NCBI GenBank assembly: GCA_044356825.1
Contig: JBIKVM010000080.1
Location: 1-11,739, forward strand
DNA: 11,739 nt
Direction of reading: 5' to 3'
Origin: JAUREX01 sp044356825
Lineage (GTDB): Bacteria > Pseudomonadota > Alphaproteobacteria > Rhodobacterales > Rhodobacteraceae
The position numbers were made by a program, and so were the translations under genes. Of this stretch, positions 6,755 through 11,739 are shown one piece after another (the stretch's first letter is position 1; the number at the start of each line of letters is the position of its first letter). The notes under the pieces are model-generated. The model saw nothing but the letters and a program-made list of their open reading frames with translations, did not search any database and was not told the origin of the DNA.

Positions 6755-7029
6755 CCGGGTCGTTTCCCTTGTTGGCAAATCGTTGCTGCGAGACCGCGGA
6801 GGTGCGCGGGACGCCGTCGCGACGGCACCGGGCGGGATCGCAGATGGGACCGGGTGCCACGTTCTCGCCATGCGCACAAGTGCTTGCGGCACCGGCGGGA
6901 TCGGCGCCGCTCCGGAAAAGACGCGCGGCGGCCGACGCGCCGGCGCTGACGGCCGGAGCGGGCACCGAACCCCGGCATGGACACCCGCCGCGCCCGCGCC
7001 TAGGATCGCAGGCCTGCGCGGAGGGGATG
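6755..7029. other. divergent intergenic region without a gene
   Basis: This gap between the lipoprotein gene and the moxR-like gene has open frames only as extensions of its neighbours, with no recognisable protein or RNA. It contains a perfect 14-bp palindrome (GCCGTCGCGACGGC, 6813-6826), a near-direct repeat of CGGCACCGGGCGGGATCG (6823-6840, and 6887-6903 with one base missing), and a 12-bp palindrome CGCAGGCCTGCG (7007-7018) touching the ribosome-binding site of the next gene. Both promoters should lie here, but I see no convincing -35/-10 pair. Confidence 0.6.
7020..7024 (+). promoter_or_regulatory. ribosome-binding site deciding the moxR-like start
   Basis: GGAGG is followed by five bases and then the ATG at 7030. 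The overlapping ATG at 7027 would leave only two bases, so 7030 is preferred. The 12-bp palindrome ending at 7018 could partly occlude this site in the mRNA. Confidence 0.55.
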
Positions 7030-7944
7030 ATGGCGGCGGTTCCGGCCTCGATCGATGCGATGATGGCGGCGCTCGGCGCCGAGGGCTATGTCTGCGGCCG
7101 GCCGCTCGCGACGGTGGCGTTCCTCGCGCTCCGGCTCGGCAAGCCGCTGTTTCTCGAGGGCGAGGCGGGCGTCGGCAAGACCGAGATCGCCAAGGCCATC
7201 GCGCAGGCGCTCGGGCGGCGGCTCATCCGGCTGCAATGCTACGAGGGGCTCGATGCGGCGGCCGCGCTCTATGACTGGAACTTCGCCGCGCAGATGATCG
7301 CGATCCGCACGGCCGAGGCCTCGGGCGCGGCCGACCGCAGCGCGCTCCAGGCCGAGGTCTTCGGCCCCGACTTCCTGATCCGCCGGCCGCTCCTCGAGGC
7401 GATGGAGCCCCAGCCCGAGGGCGCGCCCGTCCTGCTCATCGACGAGGTCGACCGCACGGATGAGCCCTTCGAGGCGTTCCTGCTCGAGGCGCTGTCGGAC
7501 TTCCAGGTCACCATCCCCGAGATCGGCACGATCCGCGCGCCCGAGCCGCCGATCGTGATCCTGACCTCGAACCGCACGCGCGAGGTGCATGACGCGCTCA
7601 AGCGCCGCTGCCTCTATCACTGGGTCGATTATCCCGCCTTCGAGCGCGAGATGGAGATCCTGCAGGCCCGCGTCCCCGAGGCTTCGGCGCGGCTCTCGGC
7701 CGAGGTGGTGGCCTTCGTGCAGGCGCTGCGGGCCGAGGATCTCTTCAAGACGCCGGGCGTGGCCGAGACGATCGACTGGGCGCGCTGCCTCGTCGCGCTC
7801 GACACGGTGGCGCTCAGCCCCGAGGTCATCGCCGACACGCTGGGGGCGGTGCTCAAATACCAGGACGACATCGCCCGCCTCGCCGGGTCCGAGGCGCAGC
7901 GGGTGCTGAACGAGGCGCGCGCCCGTCTCGGCCGCGCCGGCTGA
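7030..7944 (+). CDS. MoxR-family AAA+ ATPase, CoxD-like
   Basis: This 304-residue protein is a MoxR-type AAA+ ATPase. It has a Walker A GEAGVGKT (residues 44-51, Lys50), the following LQCYEGLDAAAALYDWN stretch typical of the CoxD-type branch, a Walker B VLLIDEVD with Asp138/Glu139, and a sensor region LTSNRTREVHDALKRRC with a likely arginine finger. In Oligotropha carboxidovorans CoxD helps assemble the Cu-S-Mo centre of CO dehydrogenase; more broadly MoxR ATPases work with VWA proteins as metal-centre chaperones. It overlaps the VWA gene as ATGA and lies upstream of coxSL, which supports a maturation role here. Family membership is firm; the exact client is inferred. The ATG at 7030 is preferred over 7027 on ribosome-binding-site spacing. 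Confidence 0.9.
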   Translation: MAAVPASIDAMMAALGAEGYVCGRPLATVAFLALRLGKPLFLEGEAGVGKTEIAKAIAQALGRRLIRLQCYEGLDAAAALYDWNFAAQMIAIRTAEASGAADRSALQAEVFGPDFLIRRPLLEAMEPQPEGAPVLLIDEVDRTDEPFEAFLLEALSDFQVTIPEIGTIRAPEPPIVILTSNRTREVHDALKRRCLYHWVDYPAFEREMEILQARVPEASARLSAEVVAFVQALRAEDLFKTPGVAETIDWARCLVALDTVALSPEVIADTLGAVLKYQDDIARLAGSEAQRVLNEARARLGRAG

Positions 7945-9155
7945 TGGCCGCGCCCCGGCCGCTGTCGGGCACCGAGGGGCGGCTTGCGGCCAACATCGTG
8001 CATTTCGCGCGCGCGCTGCGCCGGGCGGGGCTGCGGGTGGGGCCGGCGCAGGTGGTGGCGGCGGTCGAGGCCGTCGCAGTCGCGGGTTTCGCGCGCAAGA
8101 CGGACTTCTATCACATCCTGCGCGCCACGATGATCTGCCGGGCCGAGGATTTCGAGGCCTTCGATCAGGTATTCGCCCTCTTCTGGCGCGACCCGGAGTT
8201 CATCGAGAAGATGATCCACCTCATGTCGCCGCTCCTGCGCAAGGAGGGCGAGGAGCGCGCACGCGAGGCGGCGGCGCGGCGTGCGCGCGAGGCGATGGGC
8301 GGCGAGCCCCCGGGCCCCGGCCCCGAGACCCCCGTGCGCGAGACGATCGAGCTTGATGCCCGCGACAGCGCGACCTCGGTCGAGCGGCTGCGCGCGATGG
8401 ATTTCGAGCAGATGACGGCCGCGGAACTCGCCGAGGCGACGCGGGCGCTGCGCGCGCTGCGGCTGCCGGTGCGGCCGGTGCCGACGCGGCGGGCCCATCC
8501 CGCGCCGCGCGGCGCGGCGGCCGACCTGCGCGCCACGCTGCGCCGCGCGCTGCGGCGGGGCGGCGAGATCGACCGCATCCCCCGCCGCGCCCCCCGGCCG
8601 CGCCCGCCCGATCTGGTCGCGATCTGCGACATCTCGGGGTCGATGACGGCCTATTCGCGGATGCTGATGCGGTTCCTGCACGCGCTCGCCTGGTCGCCGG
8701 GGCGCGAGGTGGGGCGGGTGCATGCCTTCACCTTCGGCACGCGGCTGACGAACGTCACGCGCGCGCTCCGCCGGCGCGACCCCGACGCGGCGCTTGCCGC
8801 CGCCGGGCAGGCCGCGCGCGACTGGGAGGGGGGGACGCGGATCGGGGCGGCGCTCCATGCCTTCAACCGCGACTGGTCGCGCCGGGTGCTCGGGCGGGGC
8901 GCGGTCGTCGTCCTCATCACCGACGGGCTCGAACGCGAATCGCCCGAGGTGCTCGGGGCCGAGGCCGAGCGGCTGCACCTGTCGTGCCGCGAGCTCGTCT
9001 GGCTCAACCCGCTCCTGCGGTGGGATGGCTTCACGCCGCGGGCGGGCGGGATCCGGGCGCTGCTGCCACATGTGGACCAGCTCCGGCCCTGCCATTCGCT
9101 GCAAAGCCTCGTCGATCTGGCCGAAGTCCTCTCGGGGGCGGATCGTCGCGGCTGA
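7944..9155 (+). CDS. VWA domain protein, CoxE-like
   Basis: The 403-residue product matches the CoxE/VWA group that partners MoxR ATPases. The helical N-terminal half includes a motif around DFYHILRATMICRAEDFEAF and a charged Arg/Ala/Glu-rich segment. The C-terminal half is a von Willebrand A domain with a complete MIDAS: DISGSM (Asp229, Ser231, Ser233), GGTRIG (Thr298) and LITDG (Asp327). A basic, proline-rich linker (RIPRRAPRPRPP) precedes the domain. There is no signal peptide or membrane segment, so it is cytoplasmic. Its start overlaps the ATPase stop, so the two are translationally coupled and very likely form one complex. A 153-bp gap separates it from coxS. Confidence 0.9.
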   Translation: MAAPRPLSGTEGRLAANIVHFARALRRAGLRVGPAQVVAAVEAVAVAGFARKTDFYHILRATMICRAEDFEAFDQVFALFWRDPEFIEKMIHLMSPLLRKEGEERAREAAARRAREAMGGEPPGPGPETPVRETIELDARDSATSVERLRAMDFEQMTAAELAEATRALRALRLPVRPVPTRRAHPAPRGAAADLRATLRRALRRGGEIDRIPRRAPRPRPPDLVAICDISGSMTAYSRMLMRFLHALAWSPGREVGRVHAFTFGTRLTNVTRALRRRDPDAALAAAGQAARDWEGGTRIGAALHAFNRDWSRRVLGRGAVVVLITDGLERESPEVLGAEAERLHLSCRELVWLNPLLRWDGFTPRAGGIRALLPHVDQLRPCHSLQSLVDLAEVLSGADRRG

Positions 9156-9171
9156 CCTGGGCCGAAAACAG

Positions 9172-9199
9172 TTGCAAGGCGAACGCGGCAGGCTAATCT
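9172..9199 (+). promoter_or_regulatory. candidate promoter ahead of coxS
   Basis: TTGCAA (9172-9177) and TAATCT (9194-9199) are 16 bases apart in the gap after the VWA gene. The -35 matches four and the -10 three of six consensus bases. If real it would let coxSL be expressed separately from the upstream maturation pair. The leader of about 100 bases holds nothing else I recognise. Confidence 0.3.
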
Positions 9200-9308
9200 T
9201 CCCCCGTCACGGTCCGACCCCGGAGGAGGGGGCGGCCAGCGCGTGCCCGACCGCGGGCGGCGGCGACCACGACAATCCGCCGGCCCGGCCGGCTCAGGGG
9301 AGATCCAG

Positions 9309-9782
9309 ATGGCCCAGGTATCGATGACGGTGAACGGCAAGGCGGTGAAACGCAGCGTGCCCGACACCACCCTTCTGTCCGAGTTCCTGCGCGAGCAGTT
9401 GCGCCTGACCGGCACCCATGTCGGCTGCGACACGAGCCAGTGCGGCGCCTGCGTCGTCCATGTGGACGGCCGCGCGGTGAAGTCCTGCACCATGCTCGCC
9501 GCCGCCGCCGAGGGCGCCAGCGTGACGACGATCGAGGGCATCGCCAAGGACGGCGCGCTGCACCCGATGCAGGTCGCCTTCAACGACAACCACGGGCTTC
9601 AGTGCGGCTTCTGCACGCCGGGGATGATCATGTCGGGCGTCGACATGGTCGCGCGCTACAAGGCCGAGGGGCGCGAGCTGACCGAGGCGGCGATCCGCCA
9701 CGAGCTCGAGGGCAACATCTGCCGCTGCACGGGCTATCACAACATCGTCAAATCCATTCAGGACGCCGCCGCGCGCATGTGA
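9309..9782 (+). CDS. coxS: [2Fe-2S] subunit of a CO dehydrogenase-type molybdenum hydroxylase
   Basis: This 157-residue iron-sulfur subunit passes electrons from the Mo site in CoxL to the FAD subunit. The N-terminal plant-ferredoxin-like domain binds one cluster through Cys40, Cys45, Cys48 and Cys60 (GCDTSQCGAC), and the C-terminal helical domain binds the second through Cys98, Cys101, Cys137 and Cys139 (CGFCTPGM and NICRCTGY). Length and cysteine spacing are exactly those of the family. The ATG at 9309 follows AGGGGAG with about six bases between. Twenty-nine bases separate its stop from coxL, so the pair is co-transcribed. The S-then-L order is that of form II (coxSLM) operons; form I is coxMSL. 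The small subunit alone does not identify the substrate. Confidence 0.95.
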   Translation: MAQVSMTVNGKAVKRSVPDTTLLSEFLREQLRLTGTHVGCDTSQCGACVVHVDGRAVKSCTMLAAAAEGASVTTIEGIAKDGALHPMQVAFNDNHGLQCGFCTPGMIMSGVDMVARYKAEGRELTEAAIRHELEGNICRCTGYHNIVKSIQDAAARM

Positions 9783-9811
9783 CGCGAGGCCGGAGCGACA
9801 GGAGAGAGATC

Positions 9812-11739
9812 ATGAGCGAAGGCATCGGCGCGCGCGTCAAGCGCAAGGAAGACAAGCGGTTCATCACCGGCAAGGGCCGCTATACCGACGACATCCGGAT
9901 GGAGAACCAGGCCTATGCGGCCTTCGTGCGCAGCCCCCACGCGCACGCCCGCGTCACCGGCATCGACCGCTCGGCCGCCGAGGGGATGGAGGGCGTGATC
10001 GCCGTCCTGACCGGCCCGGAGCTCGTGGCCGACAAGATCGGCAACCTCATCTGCGGCTGGGCCGTCAGCTCCAAGGACGGGTCGGGCATGAAGATGGGCC
10101 CGTGGTCGGCCCTCGCGACCGACAAGGTGCGCTATGCCGGCGACGCGGTCGCGGTCGTCATCGCCGAGACGCCCGCCGCCGCGCGCCTCGCGGCCGAGGC
10201 GGTCGCGGTCGATTACGCCGAACTGCCGGCCGTCGTGCACGCCGACCGCGCGCTCGACCCGGGCGCGCCGCAGGTCCATGACGTCGCCCCCGGCAACCTC
10301 ATCTACGACTGGGAGATCGGCAACGAGGCCGCGACCGACGCCGCCATCGCGGGCGCCCACCACGTCACGCGGATGGAGATCACGAACAACCGCCTCTCGC
10401 CCAACCCGATGGAGCCGCGCTCGGCGGTCGCGACCTTCGACGAGGCCGAGGATCACTACACGCTCTACACCACCTCGCAGAACCCGCATGTGGCGCGCCT
10501 CGTGCTCTCGGCCTTCTACAACGTCGCGCCCGAGCACAAGCTGCGCGTCATCGCCCCCGACGTGGGCGGCGGCTTCGGCTCGAAGATCTACATCTACCCC
10601 GAAGAGATCGTCTGCCTCTGGGCCTCGATGAAGACCAAGCGCTCGGTCAAGTGGACGGCCGATCGCTCCGAGGCGTTCCTGACCGACGCGCACGGGCGCG
10701 ACCATGTCTCGACCGCGACGATGGGCTTCGACAAGTCGGGCCGCATCACGGGCTTCAAGGTCGAGACGATCGCGAACCTCGGCGCCTACATGTCGCTCTT
10801 CTCGTCCTGCGTGCCGACCTATCTCTATGCCACGCTGCTGTCGGGCCAGTACGATATCGCCAACATCCACTGCAACGTGAAGGCGGTCTACACCAACACC
10901 GTGCCGGTCGATGCCTATCGCGGCGCCGGACGGCCCGAGGCGTGCTATCTGATCGAGCGCATTATGGAGACGGCCGCGCGCGAGATGGGGATGAACCCGG
11001 CCGATCTGCGCCGCAAGAACTTCATCACCGCCTTCCCGCACCAGACGCCCGTCATCATGGCCTATGACGCGGGCGACTTCGGCGGCAACCTCGACAAGGC
11101 GCTGAAGGCCGCCGATGTCGCGGGCTTCGCCGCCCGCAAGGCCGAGGCCGCGCGCCGCGGCAAGCTGCGCGGCCTTGGCTATTCGTGCTACATCGAGGCT
11201 TGCGGCATCGCGCCCTCGGCCGCGGTGGGCAGCCTCGGGGCGGGCGTGGGCCTGTGGGAATCGGCCGAGGTGCGGGTGAACCCCGTCGGCACCATCGAGG
11301 TGCTGACCGGCAGCCACAGCCACGGCCAGGGCCACGAGACGACCTTCGCGCAGGTCGTCGCCGACCGCTTCGGCCTGCCGATCGGCAACGTCCAGATCGT
11401 GCACGGCGATACCGACAAGGTGCAGTTCGGCATGGGCACCTATGGCTCGCGCTCGGGCGCGGTCGGGATCTCGGCGATCGTCAAGGCGCTCGACAAGGTC
11501 GAGGCCAAGGTGAAGAAGATCGCGGCCCATGTGCTCGAGGCCGCCGAGGCCGACCTCGTGATCGAGGGCGGCGCCGTCAAGGTCGCGGGCACCGACCGCC
11601 AGATGGCCTGGCACGAGGTCGGGCTTGCCGCCTACACCGCCCACAACCTGCCCGCGGGCATGGAGCCGGGGCTGAAGGAGGGGGCCTTCTACGATCCGGT
11701 CAACTTCACCTTCCCCGCCGGCGCCTACATCGCCGAGGT
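9812..11739 (+). CDS. coxL: form II CoxL-type molybdopterin-binding large subunit, cut by the right edge
   Basis: This is the catalytic subunit of a xanthine-oxidase-family molybdenum hydroxylase. I followed the frame codon by codon from the ATG at 9812 (AGGAG seven bases upstream) to the right edge and it stays open: 642 codons of an expected 770-800. The N-terminal a/b hammerhead domain begins RKEDKRFITGKGRYTDDI. Later come GGGFGSK (252-258), which contacts the molybdopterin cofactor, AYRGAGR (368-374) in the active-site loop, and GHETT (507-511) after Gln506. True (form I) CO dehydrogenases have AYRCSFR with a Cu-binding Cys; here Gly371 takes that place, which makes this form II and leaves the physiological substrate uncertain. 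The C-terminal glutamate that acts as base lies beyond the window, as should coxM. Confidence 0.93.
   Translation, partial: MSEGIGARVKRKEDKRFITGKGRYTDDIRMENQAYAAFVRSPHAHARVTGIDRSAAEGMEGVIAVLTGPELVADKIGNLICGWAVSSKDGSGMKMGPWSALATDKVRYAGDAVAVVIAETPAAARLAAEAVAVDYAELPAVVHADRALDPGAPQVHDVAPGNLIYDWEIGNEAATDAAIAGAHHVTRMEITNNRLSPNPMEPRSAVATFDEAEDHYTLYTTSQNPHVARLVLSAFYNVAPEHKLRVIAPDVGGGFGSKIYIYPEEIVCLWASMKTKRSVKWTADRSEAFLTDAHGRDHVSTATMGFDKSGRITGFKVETIANLGAYMSLFSSCVPTYLYATLLSGQYDIANIHCNVKAVYTNTVPVDAYRGAGRPEACYLIERIMETAAREMGMNPADLRRKNFITAFPHQTPVIMAYDAGDFGGNLDKALKAADVAGFAARKAEAARRGKLRGLGYSCYIEACGIAPSAAVGSLGAGVGLWESAEVRVNPVGTIEVLTGSHSHGQGHETTFAQVVADRFGLPIGNVQIVHGDTDKVQFGMGTYGSRSGAVGISAIVKALDKVEAKVKKIAAHVLEAAEADLVIEGGAVKVAGTDRQMAWHEVGLAAYTAHNLPAGMEPGLKEGAFYDPVNFTFPAGAYIAE

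Noticed and set aside
7629..9104. A 491-codon minus-strand open frame opposite the moxR-like and VWA genes
   Set aside because: It is a shadow frame; the plus strand has complete Walker and MIDAS motifs in the correct frames.
9758..11644. A 628-codon open frame on the minus strand opposite coxS/coxL
   Set aside because: It is a GC-driven shadow of coxL: low-complexity His/Arg/Asp-rich translation without any domain, while the plus strand encodes clear CoxL motifs.

Overview
The window reads as chromosomal DNA from a high-GC alphaproteobacterium, most likely Rhodobacterales (Rhodobacter/Paracoccus/Roseobacter relatives). The evidence is the short-type ParE, a class II AroA, the tRNA-Pro(UGG) sequence, heavy G/C third positions and the form II cox cluster. 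This placement rests on family resemblance read by eye; no search was run.

Layout from left to right. (1) 1-537, minus: the N-terminal 179 codons of aroA (EPSP synthase), running off the left edge. (2) A divergent gap with a plausible promoter for parE, then a tight plus-strand operon: parE (topoisomerase IV subunit B, 716-2674), pdxH (pyridoxamine phosphate oxidase, 2692-3303) and a secreted DUF192 protein (3300-3758, ATGA overlap with pdxH). (3) Two unrelated 14-bp tandem repeats, one on the DUF192 stop codon and one copying the 3' end of a tRNA-Pro(UGG) gene (3821-3897, minus). (4) A convergent pair of exported proteins: a mosaic protein with one adhesin-type repeat and a LamG-like C-terminus (3981-5348, plus), and an FG-GAP/VCBS beta-propeller lipoprotein (5408-6754, minus). 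Sampled stretches of this pair are clearly less GC-rich than the flanks, so it looks like an accessory block. (5) A 275-bp divergent gap with palindromes and a near-direct repeat but no gene. (6) A molybdenum-hydroxylase cluster, all plus: a MoxR/CoxD-like AAA+ ATPase (7030-7944), a CoxE-like VWA protein (7944-9155, ATGA overlap), coxS (9309-9782) and coxL (9812 to beyond the right edge).

How they work together: parE, pdxH and DUF192 are co-transcribed housekeeping or accessory genes with no obvious shared pathway. CoxS would carry electrons from the Mo site of CoxL through two [2Fe-2S] clusters to an FAD subunit (CoxM), expected just beyond the right edge. The ATPase/VWA pair probably matures the Mo active site. 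The CoxL loop is AYRGAGR (form II), not the AYRCSFR of true CO dehydrogenases, so the substrate may not be CO. I found no CRISPR array, insertion sequence, phage gene or clear new defence system. The most interesting points are the maturation pair beside a form II enzyme, the two exported mosaic proteins, and the tRNA-end duplication.
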